Made by a program: the position numbers and the translations under genes
Source: Chloromonas sp. AAM2
Lineage: Eukaryota > Chlorophyta > Chlorophyceae > Chlamydomonadales > Chlamydomonadaceae
Assembly: GCA_004335635.1 (NCBI GenBank)
Contig: QAXH01000997.1
Coordinates: forward strand, 4,010 to 47,085
Reading direction: 5' to 3'
Length of the DNA stretch: 43,076 nucleotides
The notes under the pieces: generated by a model
Told to the model about the DNA's origin: nothing
Seen by the model: the letters and a program-made list of their open reading frames with translations, nothing else
The model's database searches: none
In this document: positions 1 to 10,566 of the stretch, in pieces
Layout: each line of letters opens with the position of its first letter
Numbering within the stretch: the first letter of the stretch is position 1

Positions 1-180
1 GCCACTTCTGGGACAGCAAACCATGTCTAGACAGGAACTACAGTGTCAAAAGACAAAATGGGTGTGTGACTCACTCAATGAAAGCACATGGTATCAACAT
101 AACTCGTCACTTCCAGCCACAGACACGCCTCACCACACAAACGTGTCAAATTGTCCCAGAACTGGCAAACTTCTTTTTTT
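1..180. mobile_element. MITE-like element, left end cut by window
   Basis: The right end reads TCCCAGAACTGGCAAACTTC followed by a T run ending at 180. The first 15 bases of the window (GCCACTTCTGGGACA) are an imperfect inverted copy of this end (GCCAGTTCTGGGACA). The same inverted ends bound elements at 12112-12219, 22238-22370 and 38893-39128. No coding capacity is seen, so this is a short non-autonomous DNA element whose outermost left bases lie outside the window. Confidence 0.6.
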
Positions 181-625
181 CAAGTACCTGACTGTACTTG
201 ATGACGTCACTGATCAGCTAACCCATGCTCAATTGTGATGACTCCCGGCCTTCATTAGGCCTGAGCCTGACTAACTTGGCGGCTGTTAGCGCTGCTGTTG
301 CTCCAGTTGCTGTTTCAGCAAGCTGTGCCTGGTGACGTGCTGAGTAACACTGGGGCCGGTGAGCCCAGCTGCTGCTTGGTCTGACTGTACCTGACTGTTG
401 TCTGCCCAATGACTCTTTCCGCCAGCTACGCCGGTAGTGTCCCTGCAGCTTGCTGTGCAGCGAATGGCATGACACCATCCAGCCCAATCGCTGCTCCATC
501 CCAGCCGCAGTCACGTCAGCCCGATGGGTTCTGTTGCAGCCACTGGATCCCAAGCCTCACCGGTTACCTGCGACGTGCCTGAAGCGGGGACCATGTCGCT
601 GCTTGGCCGTTGCGAATTTCAGCGG
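181..625. other. Spacer downstream of the CLC gene
   Basis: This stretch lies past the stop codon of the minus-strand CLC gene and presumably carries its 3' UTR. I see no convincing gene in it. Open frames on both strands here lack splice support and recognisable motifs. No TGTAA on the minus strand was spotted in it. Confidence 0.4.
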
Positions 626-3600
626 TTACTTTGGTGCTGGCCGGTCGGTTGGGCGGTTAAAGTTAGGGTCGGGTGCGTCTGCTGGTCTGTTGAAGTTACT
701 GTCGGGCGCGTCTGCCTCCCGCCGCCTCATGATCTCATCCTCCACCTCGGGAAGGTACACCACACCCATCACCTTCACCATGTGATAAAGTGCATGAGGC
801 ATGTGGTGAGGCATGTTTTGTTGGAGTGCATGGGGCATGTGGGCAAGGCGTACAGCCACACGTGATGGTGCCCTGGGATGTGCTGGTATGTTAGGATGGT
901 GATGTGCCAGTGCCTCCGCGATACAGAGTATGAGACATGCAAGTGACGAGTGTAGGTGGTGATATCATGGGAAGCTCCAGTATGCATGGATGATACCGAC
1001 CGTCTCAGTGCGTTCGTGTGCCGCCGACACACCCCTGCTTAAACTCTGAACTCTGAACTCATGCGCTGCCCACATGACACCTTGAATCTATCTGCTCAGA
1101 GGTCAGTCAGGATGCCTACCGAACCACCTGTCCAACCTGCCCAACACTGCAGCTCATGCACGCACTCTACAGCGCACCCTGGACACATCCTTACCAACCA
1201 TGGGCGCCACCTGGCCTATCCCATATGCCTGTGCACCACTATTCTACACCATCACCCCGTTGTCCATCCGCCCACCCTCTGCCCAGGCTGTGCCACTGTC
1301 CAGTGACTCGAACAATTCAGCGTGCCTCAGATAAGCGTCATCTGTCCATGAAACCGCAGACCTGTCCATGCAATGTTACATTGGCCTGAAGCACCCTACC
1401 TTGAAGTTATCATCCACTACCACAGCGGCCTTGGTCTTCTTTGCCTTCATGGCGGAGCGCGCTTGCTCTAGCGGCAGCGTGTGGCGCACGTACATGTTGG
1501 TGCTCGTGGACATGACGCACTCGACTGGAAGAAGCACGGCAGGCGGTGCAAAGCATGGCAGGATGCTCGCAGGAGACAGTTTTAACTTTTGGTTTCTTTC
1601 ATCAAGACTAGATTACGGCTGGACGGGACGCGGCGCACCCCTGCTGTGCGAATACCCGATGCACCACGGCTAACGGCGATTCACCTGCCCGATTGCGTGT
1701 CCATCTCCCTGCTGATTGGACCACACGATCACAACCGATGGTACAGCAGCCACAACTGGTAGATGTCACCAGCAAGACGATTCTTCAGATCTCAGCCTGC
1801 CATGCAACTAGCCCCACTACCTCGGACACTCTGTACTCTAGCCTACCTCGGGCCCAACAAAACTGACACCATCCAGCCTTTACAACCCACCTTTCAAAAG
1901 TGGTACATGGGCATAAGCACTTGGGTGGTGTGTTTACCTGTGTTTGAGGGCTGCTGGTTGAGTGTTGTGTTCTGCGCTGCGATGATCTGCTCAGCGGCCG
2001 CTGCCCCCCAGAACATCGCCTTCTCCTTGAGGTACATCTCCACCAGGAAGCCCTCCATCTGCTTGGTGAACATACCCTGCGCCTTAGTGCAGGCAAACAT
2101 GATCCGTCAGCATGGAATGTACATGCCGTCAGGTAGCATGGGATGCAGGCAACAGGGCGTCGTCAGCCCGCATCTTGGAATGTACATGCCGTCAGATAGC
2201 ATGGGATGCACGCAACAGGGCATCGTCAGCCCGCATCTTGGAATGTACATGCTCCACAATAACAAGATGTAATGTAAAGGCTGCCAAATGCTACGCCACC
2301 TTGCTGCTTGCTGCTTCCGGAGGTGGTTGAAACTGCCAACCCGAGTTAAGTTCAGCGTGATTACAACTACGCTCTGTGCTGCAAGTTCACATCCCAACTT
2401 CACGAGTTGCTGTCCTTATTTGACTACTTCTCTGCCGCATGCCCTCACTCATGCGCTAGTGCATTGTAAGCTGCCTGCCCAAGCCGCCCAACTGCAAGCC
2501 GCCCGCTTCGAATGTTCTGCCTTGCCTGCCTTCTGTCAACATACCGCCTTGGCTGCATGCCATTTAACGCCTTGATAATTGCCAGGCCCTGCCTCACCTC
2601 CAAATAGTCGGTAACCAGCGATGACATTCCGATGGCCGCCAGCAGCGGCACCAGCAGCCCCGTATCGCGGGTGATCTCAACCATGAGCGCCATGGCGGTC
2701 AGCGGGGCGCGGCAGGAGGCGCCCAGCACCGCAGCCGCCCCCACCACTACAAAGGTCGTGTTGTCTACCACTCGCATGCCGGGAAGAGAGATGTGTCCCA
2801 TGATGTCCCCAACCTGGGGACGCATGGACAAACCCATACTCTTCCTCACTTCTCAATATTCTACTGCTTAGCCTCCATGTTCCTTGCGATGCACACTCAG
2901 CAAGCAGTAACAGTGGGCAGACCAGCAGCCGTGCAGCAGAGAAAACGTTGTACAGGAAGTTGGATCAGATTGTTTCTAGGTGTGCCACTTCCTGAATGCT
3001 CTCTCATCACGCTTTTCCTGGTTTCAACTGTTGGCCCTTAGATTGCCCACCAGGGAAATTACCATCATCATTTTCCTCTCTTTTATTTGTCATTTGCAGG
3101 AGGTCACCCACCAGTGCTCCCAGGAAGAGTGATGGCGCGAACAGTCCGCCCACGAGCCCCCCGCCTACACACACGCTGGTGGCCGCAACCTTGGCCACGA
3201 GCAGGCCAAAGAGCGACCCCAGGGACATGTTGGTCGAGTCGCGGAAGATCTCCTCGAGGTTCACATACCCGTACTGGACCTGTGCGCATGTGACACAGGA
3301 GCAGAGTGGGTCGGGTACGGAAGTTTCTGAAGAGGGAGCGTACATTTTGCCGCAGCATACACTCCGGAGCTCGGCCATTCTCCTGGTCTAGCCGTCGGCT
3401 TGTGCTGCAGAGTGCAGCTACAAAACCACCAGCAAACAGGGCTTGCCCTGAGGATTGATGGTCGGACTTGAGCAGTCCAGTGCTCGCTGTACGCCCCTCA
3501 GCATCGCCAAAGGGTGCCTAGCGCTGCCTGTGTGCGCCACTCAAGGGTGACCAACAGCTGAGCTTCTCCCCCTAAAACACAACACCCCACAGCTGCCACG

Positions 3601-6600
3601 CCTTCCAGCCTCCAGCACTGCTCCTGCTTGCCCGCCAACGCGAACGTGTCCGCCTTTTGACCATTTCTCTGGACACGAAGCCGAGACCCGTGTGCCAAGG
3701 CGTAGAAAGTAGAAATACGCACAGATTGTCTACACATAGCGTTACACCTAGAAACCCCCACAGTCTTCCCCAGCCTGCCTAGCTGAGGTTCAGTTCACTA
3801 TTGGTAGGCGTCCCGAACTTGGAAAGCAAGCCTGTGCCTCTCACCGCTGGAAACTTGAGTGCAATGGCGCCACACAGCGCACCCGCCAGCGGCGCACTGA
3901 CGGCCCGGGGCAACGGTCTTAGCGCCACCTCCGACACCTGAGTTCAAATCCAGGTGATGACAAGCGTTTGGATTTTGTAACAGCAGTCCTTTGCAAGGGA
4001 GTACGCATTGGGAGTATGATGACATTTTGCTTTTTGCAACTGTTCCAGCGCCAGAGGGCCAGCAGGCTGTAGCAAGGAGAGGCAGGGGTGCCCCACTCTC
4101 GACTTGGAACCGTGTTGCCAGTGATGACATTCGTACTCTGCACCCTGCTACCAGTGACCTTTCTTGGCTTAACGATTGTCAGGCGCGTGATTCTTGGACA
4201 GATATTGTGTCTAGCTGCAGTACCATGAGAAGCCATGTAATGATGATGATGACGATGATGATGATGATGATATGGTGCGAGCCATCTCATATTCGAATTG
4301 TCAAACGATACAGACGTGAAGAGATACTCACTCACCCTCACGCCCTCGTAAAGCAGTACAGCAGCGCCCGCACAACCCACGCCTAAAGCACCAAACTGGA
4401 GTACGTCGAATATGAGGTTGTTGCTGATGGAAAAGTAGGGGATGCGACCTACTAAATGGCTGGCCGCACCCTTGAGACCCAGCACCTGCACAAATAGATC
4501 GTGGGTGTGAGCAAATGAGCTGTTGGTGGCAAACTCACAGGTCCTAGGTTCAAACTCGGGTAGAGGCAACGTAAGTTGCAACAGTTTCTGTGCCCTTGTA
4601 TAGGACCGACCAGTCACAAGACGAAAAGGTTGCTCCTCCAAGCATTGAGCTGCGCATGCATGTGAGTGCGTACGACCTGATGCTCCAGTCGTCAGTGTAC
4701 TGGGGCGGGAGAAGCACGAGTCCAGTCAGCAAGTACGCGTAATCACCCGTGCCACTCGTGTCTGGCAGGGCGTTGAGGTGCTTTGGATAGCAAATTGTAA
4801 GCCTTTAATGGATAACAGCCATGCCTAGCCAAAAGATAGTGTACATGCAGGCAAAGGCCAGCAGGCAGACTGGCACGCCGGCCACACATGCCCAGCCCCA
4901 CCTGCCCCTGTGAGCGCAGGAAGCCCTCCACACCAGCTGCCACACTGGTTGCCACAAACACAGTGGACGTGCTGAGGCGATCCAACCCCAGGCGGCTGCT
5001 CTTCAGCACAAACTCAATCGCAAACAGCGCCCCGGCGACTGGAGCGTCAAAGGCCGCTGTGACGCCCGCCGCCGCGCCTGCTGCTACTAACATGCGCTGC
5101 CGCCGCTTGCTGAGATTCTTGGGCGCCAGGACTGCTGCTGTGTTGGCCCCAAGCTCAACACTGGGTGCCTCAGGGCCTAGGGATGCGCCTGAGCCGAGGG
5201 TGATGGCACTGGCAACGGCTTTGCGGAAGACCTGTCAGGCGGCAAGTTGGAAAGAACGCAACTGTTTAATTGAGGTTGTGCATTGTGGAACGTGCCAAGG
5301 TGAGGTGACGGTGGTGACAGTCTACCCTAACTGTTGCTCCATATGCAGGAACAGTGTTATGAAAACAGTCAGTGCCTCAGGATGCCAATCATCATGTCGA
5401 ACAAATGCCTGGTCCGACTCTGCCAGGTCCTGATATTCAAGTCTAGTACATCCATTGTTCGTGCTCCCCACACTTTCCCGTTACGCAGCTGCACCGCACT
5501 CTGTCACGTGCCATGTTTGATTTCGTGCATACAACTGCTTCCCTGTCCGCCCCTGACGCACGTGTCATTGCCCACCACCCTGCTGCCTTACCGGCCCGTA
5601 CGTGTTGGGGATGCCAAAGCTCTTTCTGTCATCCTCCACTCCCTCTATAGCACGTGTGAGAAACTTGAGCGGAGGGCTAAAGCCTTGAGACTGCAGATAT
5701 GCCACGATTACACCTGCCCCAACGGGCATGATGCAACGGAATGGAATTGCAGTTTCGCCAAACACAAACCCTGTGGCTCGACCACCACCAATGCCCAAGT
5801 TTTGAGAAAAGATATCTGGTAGGTCATGAATGAACTGAATGGCTACATCAAAAGTAAAAACGCTGCCTGCAACCACCACGCCAATTGCCATGGCCATGGC
5901 AATGGTGACCAGGTCATCCTTTTCCCGAACCCAATCAAGGCCTGGGGCCATGGAAGTTGCCTCTACATCAGCCAGCGCCTCTGGGGTATCCTGTTCATCG
6001 ACGCTTGAAGAAGTCTTGGATGAGGGTTTGCCTTGCTGCGTGCCGGGCGCAGGCTGCGAAGCGGGTGGCGGAGGGGGTGGCGCCGCGATGGCAAGTTTGG
6101 AATTGGGATCGTCCGTCCAGAAGCCAGCCCTTTGGTTAGGAGGCTCATCCAGGCTGCTTCCTGATCCCCGTGATAGGCTGCGCAGGGCGGCTGATGTAGG
6201 GCTGCCATTGGTGACCTCTGTGTCCACGGAAGGTGGAGTTGGTGGGCCGTTAGGTGGGGTTGCTTGAGTTTCAGGATAACTCGTCGATGGCTGAGTTGCT
6301 GGGTTGTCTACCAATATCCCTGTCGAACTCTCACTCTCCTGACTACTTGTTGGGACGTCCACAGTCTGCCGGAGCGCCCTGAGTGGGACGTGGCACTTGC
6401 GCGGCGAGTCGCATTGTCGCTGTTGCGATGGCTGTCTTCCGACGCGCAGGATGACTGCGTGCGATGTTGCTTTCCAACAGAACACTGCGGCAGGGGGCCT
6501 GGACAGTCCCCCCAGCTTTGGTAGGGGTGTCAGCATATGCCAACCCTGCAAAACACGCCCAACGCGAAAGATCATCAGCGGCTGACGACGGCGTGGAACG

Positions 6601-6641
6601 TTGCTGATGCAGTGCTCTGCGCGACCCGCTCCTAGGGTCAA
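626..6641 (-). CDS. CLC-family chloride channel/antiporter, probably plastidial (CLC-e/f-like)
   Basis: Membrane anion channel or anion/proton exchanger. Exons by eye: ATG (6641, or in frame 6575)-5592, 5231-4902, one unresolved between 4901 and 4486, 4485-4336, 3279-3112, 2813-2598, about 2082-1938, 1524-1400, 772-626 (TAA). The phases of the resolved joins agree. The first exon has a low-complexity Pro/Ser/Thr-rich N-terminus that could hold a transit peptide, then a first membrane helix (VTIAMAMAIGVVVAGSVF). Exon 2 carries the CLC signature GSGASLGPEAPSVELG and AAFDAPVAGALFAIE. The 3279-3112 exon carries GGGLVGGLFAPSLFLGAL, and 2813-2598 carries CRAPLTAMALMVEIT. The last exons form one CBS-like unit (KTKAAVVVDDNFKVMGVVYL). 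The gating Glu is present but the usual GPEGP is GPEAP. About 750 aa were resolved. Family assignment is certain; plastid location and subfamily are inferred. Confidence 0.9.
2108..2252. repeat. 63-bp tandem repeat, about 2.3 copies
   Basis: The phrase GGAATGTACATGCC recurs at 2114, 2177 and 2240, a strict 63-bp period, with only a few substitutions between units. The array lies in a CLC intron just upstream of the exon that starts near 2082. Confidence 0.85.
3890..4010. repeat. Possible tRNA-derived SINE fragment (copy 1)
   Basis: GAGTTCAAATCCAGGTG near 3940 resembles a tRNA B box (GGTTCRANNCC). It is followed by TTTTGTAACAGCAGTCCTTTGCAAGGGAGTAC. A loosely similar arrangement occurs at 4535-4610. 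The cloverleaf cannot be completed, so this is not a functional tRNA gene. It lies in a CLC intron. Confidence 0.25.
4236..4272. repeat. (ATG)n trinucleotide microsatellite
   Basis: An interrupted run of TGA/ATG triplets (TGATGATGATGACGATGATG and onward) lies in a CLC intron, about 60 bases downstream, in the sense of the gene, of the donor at 4335. On the minus strand it gives a spurious poly-His open frame. Confidence 0.9.
4535..4620. repeat. Possible tRNA-derived SINE fragment (copy 2)
   Basis: AGGTTCAAACTCGGGTAGAG is B-box-like and is followed by AAGTTGCAACAG and a CCCTTGTA phrase, similar in order to the sequence at 3936-4000. The similarity is weak and judged by eye. It lies in a CLC intron and could be chance. 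Confidence 0.2.
6576..6606. promoter_or_regulatory. Very short or overlapping divergent start region
   Basis: The minus-strand CLC frame can start at 6641 or 6575, and the plus-strand small protein starts at 6607. With the upstream CLC start the two reading frames overlap by 35 bp. With the downstream start only about 30 bp separate them. Promoter elements must therefore lie inside transcribed sequence. No TATA box is evident. Confidence 0.4.
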
Positions 6642-8077
6642 AAACGCTCTCGCGCTGACTCCATGCCTGCAAAGCCGTCCAAGCCTTCTCGATGCCGCTC
6701 ACCCTACACGCCTCCGCTGCAAGCCTTTCCTCTTACAAATCTGGGGGACTAGGCCTCCCGGAGAGTTTGTGGGCCTCAAAGATTGGGCAGGGTGTGACAA
6801 TGTTGATGCCCGGCGGCGTGGCATTGCTCCATGCAAATGCTTAGATACCTCCAATCCAAGGATATCGGTGTATTGGTGGTTCTTTTTCGCAAAAATGTGC
6901 ACTTTACTGTTTCTACACTGTTTAGGTGGGTTTGTTTGGGCTCCTCAGCTCAGCAAGCAAGACATCTCATCTCATCTCAGCCATACTTTGATTCACCTTC
7001 CATTTCACAGCTGGCTCAACCATGTACGCCCAGGCCTTCGTCACCATCCCTGCAGCAGCCTCCAAACCTTGTGCACCATGCAGACTTCCATGTCAACCAC
7101 AGCAGCAAGCAATCAAGCTGGGTTCCTGTAACCCCATACACTGCATGACAAGGAGAGAGACAAGGCGCCAGGTACAGTGACCCCTGGGTTGCATGCATGT
7201 AGAGGTGTGTTGCCTGCAATCCGTTGTGGTGGCCGCTCTTTCCACCATCCACCAGTATTAGGGGCCGCAGCATGTATGTAGCCATTGACGGCAAGGGTTC
7301 GGATGGCTTCTATCCTATCCAGTCACTGCTTGTGATGCTGCTGTGAAAAGCATCTCTCTCTTCCCTGGTTCAAGCATGGCATCCCGCAGTGCATGTCACA
7401 TGCAAGGGCGGCACGTGAGAGTGTCATGTGCTGCCTGCGTGCATGTAGACGGTGCTGCATGCTACACCGGAGGAGGAGCAAGCGATTGAGGCAATGAAGA
7501 GGGATGCACAGCAATCTAGCATCCTTGACTCTGATGCCTTCAGCTCAGTGTTCAAGGTACAAGGCTTTTGGACTCGTCGGCAAGTTGTGCCAGATTTGAC
7601 TGCAGACTGCATGCGACCGGAAGCTAGCAAGCTAAGGCGCAACGGCAGCCAAATCTTTACACATCTTCAGCCAGTCTGAATACCAAAGCCTCCCCACGGG
7701 CGGAAGGGAAAACGGAGCACATGTCATGGAGATGCAGAACCTCATTGTCTTGTCATGCCCCTCAACTTCAGGACTTAATGGCATGAGTGAGATGAAGTTG
7801 CATGTGTGCATTACGTGATGGCATGCTTGCCCCGCATTTGCGAGGTCGACACCATGCTGTTCACCGGCATGTCACTGCCGCAGTAATGCAAAGTGCACAC
7901 ATTTTCACTACTGCTGATGGCAGTGTCTGCATGGCCGCTGACGGCCCTGTATTGCATGCACTGCAATTCCACACGCAGGTTGGAGTTGTCGCTGTTTTCG
8001 TGGCTGTTACCATTGGCATCCTGAAGATTGCAGAGCCAGTCATTCAGACAACCATTGCTGTCTTTCCCGTGCAATAG
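6607..8077 (+). CDS. Small plastid-targeted-like protein with one C-terminal membrane segment (122 aa)
   Basis: Three exons are all in phase 0: 6607-6768, 7449-7556 and 7979-8077 (TAG). The first 45 residues are rich in Arg, Ala, Ser and Leu and poor in acids (MQCSARPAPRVKNALALTP...), as in algal transit peptides. Exon 2 encodes an acidic stretch (ATPEEEQAIEAMKRDAQ), and exon 3 a hydrophobic helix (VGVVAVFVAVTIGILKIAEP). A TGTAA polyadenylation motif follows at 8409. The product is therefore probably a small plastid membrane protein. I do not recognise the family. The exon 1 donor (TTT|GTGGGC) is the weakest part of the model; exons 2 and 3 are convincing. It is divergent from the CLC gene. 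Confidence 0.6.
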
Positions 8078-8408
8078 GCCACCGTATAGTGTGGTATACA
8101 GGCAGCAGCAAGTCTTTTGTCGCAATGACATTAATGCAGCATGTATGCGGTGGACACAATCAACCAGGCCTGTATGGCACAACACATGAATGCCACGTTC
8201 AGGACTGCAGTCCTTTGATTAGGCTTGGCCGGGTTGCAAGCTTTGTTGGGACAGACTGATGAAGCGCCTCAAAGCCAGAAAGTGGGCAACCCAGGTAAGG
8301 GATCAGGAACAAAGAGGACTGCGTTAAGTGCCTGTACCAGCAGTTGACTCATTTTTGCCGGATTATTTCGTTGTGACTGACAAGGTGCACATTTTCACCC
8401 TGTGACTC

Positions 8409-8413
8409 TGTAA
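8409..8413 (+). terminator. TGTAA polyadenylation signal
   Basis: TGTAA lies about 330 bp downstream of the stop codon at 8077, in sense orientation. This pentamer is the known poly(A) signal of chlorophycean nuclear genes. Its use here is inferred. Confidence 0.45.
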
Positions 8414-10566
8414 GTAGGCAACAGCTTTGTGGTTCTGGTTGAGACTCTTGGTGCAAGTCAACTTCAGCCTCGTCTTTTGCATGGCTTGCTAGCGTTTGTG
8501 CTCGGTGCATGTGGGGGCCCCTGATATGTTCGATGAATATACTTCAGCTGTGTCGGTGAGCCAACTCCTACTGATCATGGCGGTGGTTCCACGTACTAAG
8601 GCCTGCACTCAGGCTAGTGCTCAAACTGGGGATCGCAATCAGCGAGCTACACTGGTAAAATATCGCCCGAGGTGCACTGATTTTCACAAGGAGCTGTGAA
8701 TATGAGAAACGGACTCCTTATACTGGTGGTTGCAGCTTACAAGTAGTACAACCCTTCCGAGTAACGTACGTTTTGACTCGACCCCACCTGACAGACTGAA
8801 AATTGTACACAACAGGTGGCACGCAGCCCTATCTGGAATTCCAAATGGTTCAGCGACATACACCCTGCCGATGGTGTCAAAGTAGCAAAGAAAATTATCC
8901 GACCACAACAGTTCAATCGTTTTCTCTGGCGGTCAAGCCCTCATCAATATGAATTTCCCGGCAACGAACAATGCGCAAACTCTGCCTTGTCAACATTTAC
9001 CAAGGCAACGCCACACTGCTCCTCTCGTGAATATTCCGGAGCACTGCCAACAACTTGCAGTCCTTGTACTGTAGGTGCAACCAGGCTCGCACGGCCAACG
9101 AAATAAACTCCGAATCACGTCCTCACTCAGAAGAGAGTCTACGAAATGATAACACCTTATTCTAGTGTGCAATTGCATAGTCTACCCCAGCGCACAAACG
9201 CCTAGGCTGGATGGAAGGCATGAAATGTGACCGTCCACTGGGGCGTGAAGAGATATTGCATTAGAAATCTGGGGATTGTGAGGCCTGGCCTCTACAACAG
9301 CTTGCATAGCCGTGCGCACCACACAATTGGGCCTGGGCATCTAAACCATGCACATGCCAACCTGCACCATTCTAACCTGTTGCTGCCAATCCATTTACCA
9401 ACAAATACCGGAGCAGCTGATTTCCAGCTCTACTTTGCAGTCTCGTGATCCCTCGGATTGTGAAGGCCAACTCTATACAATGCTACAGCCAATCCAGCCT
9501 CAACGACCAAGGTCTTGAGCACAGGTCAGTTTTGAGACCCAGCGTCATATGGGCTCTGGCCCAAAAAAGCGGAGTTCTACACACTGGTTGACGCAATGGA
9601 CCTGCCAAACGATGTTCAGGATCTTCAGTAACCTTAGTTCTGGTCGAACTTGCCAAGGCAAGGCTTTCACCGCTAGCGGTTGCTCTGCCGCACCATCTTA
9701 GGATGGTCGGAGTCCTGCCCCTCCATCTCAGCTGCCAGCAGGCATGCCTCACCATGATGCTGCCCTAACCTGTCGTCATAGTGCCACATGTATCACGTGA
9801 GCACAGGCCCTCACGGCTCACATGCGCCACGTGTTCAAGCCGATTTCTCCTCTCGCTCATACACCAACCAAAGCCATGGGCGCACCACGGCAGCACGCAT
9901 AACCCAGCCAGTTCTCTCTCTCTCTCTCTCTCTCCCCTCATTTCATATCACACATGTGTGCCTTGTCACATGGCATGCCCGTCAGGGATGGCCACAGACC
10001 ATGAGACAAACAATACAACCTCTTTCACTTGTCTCAACACTCACACCCCTGGTCAACCCAGTCATGTCAAGGCTTGTTGTGAAGGCTGCACACAGTCCAC
10101 TGCGCCGTACCCCAAAGCCCTGCCACACCAGGGTCCTGAGTAGATCCACAGAGGACGCAACCTGCCGGTAAGTTGTTAGCATGCCGGTCCTGCCAGCATC
10201 ACTCTTACGACGATATGATGTTGGCAGGCCAGTCCTGCCTGCCTGGCGCGCCAGCTAGTCATTCCTCTTTATCGCTCGTCACCTTGTGCTGCAAATAGAG
10301 GAGTAGAATATGCACCAATACCTTAATACTGATGATCAACGTAGCCAACGTTCCGCGCTGTTTCATGGTTGAGTCGCATCACGTGATGCTGCTCTGGGAT
10401 GAGCCTGGCCCACTTATACTCCTTGGCACCGTGTGGGCTCAGGGAATAGCCGTAGGCAACAGACAAATCCGCATCCCAGGTCCCACTAAGCTGCCGCATG
10501 TGTCCCACAGCTCCTTGAAAGTGCTCTGCAGCTCCAGATGCAGTGTTCCTCCTGAGCAGACGACCC
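8414..10566. other. Intergenic spacer between convergent genes
   Basis: About 2.1 kb without a supportable gene. Open frames are short and lack splice-linked partners or motifs. It presumably holds the 3' UTR of the minus-strand transporter. The only obvious structure is a CT microsatellite at 9913-9934. Confidence 0.5.
9913..9934. repeat. (TC)n dinucleotide microsatellite
   Basis: About 11 uninterrupted TC units are seen directly in the spacer downstream of the minus-strand transporter gene. Confidence 0.95.

Noticed and set aside
2105..2255. CRISPR array suggested by spaced repeats
   Set aside because: The units are contiguous 63-bp tandem copies without unique spacers, in a eukaryotic intron.
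3930..3960. tRNA gene suggested by GAGTTCAAATCC
   Set aside because: No acceptor stem, D arm or anticodon arm can be built around it.
3919..4641. 240-codon minus-strand frame with a poly-His stretch
   Set aside because: Only the part 4485-4336 is a real CLC exon; the His run is a trinucleotide microsatellite in the intron and the rest has no family match.
5334..5822. 162-codon plus-strand open frame
   Set aside because: It overlaps the well-supported first CLC exon on the opposite strand and shows no motif.
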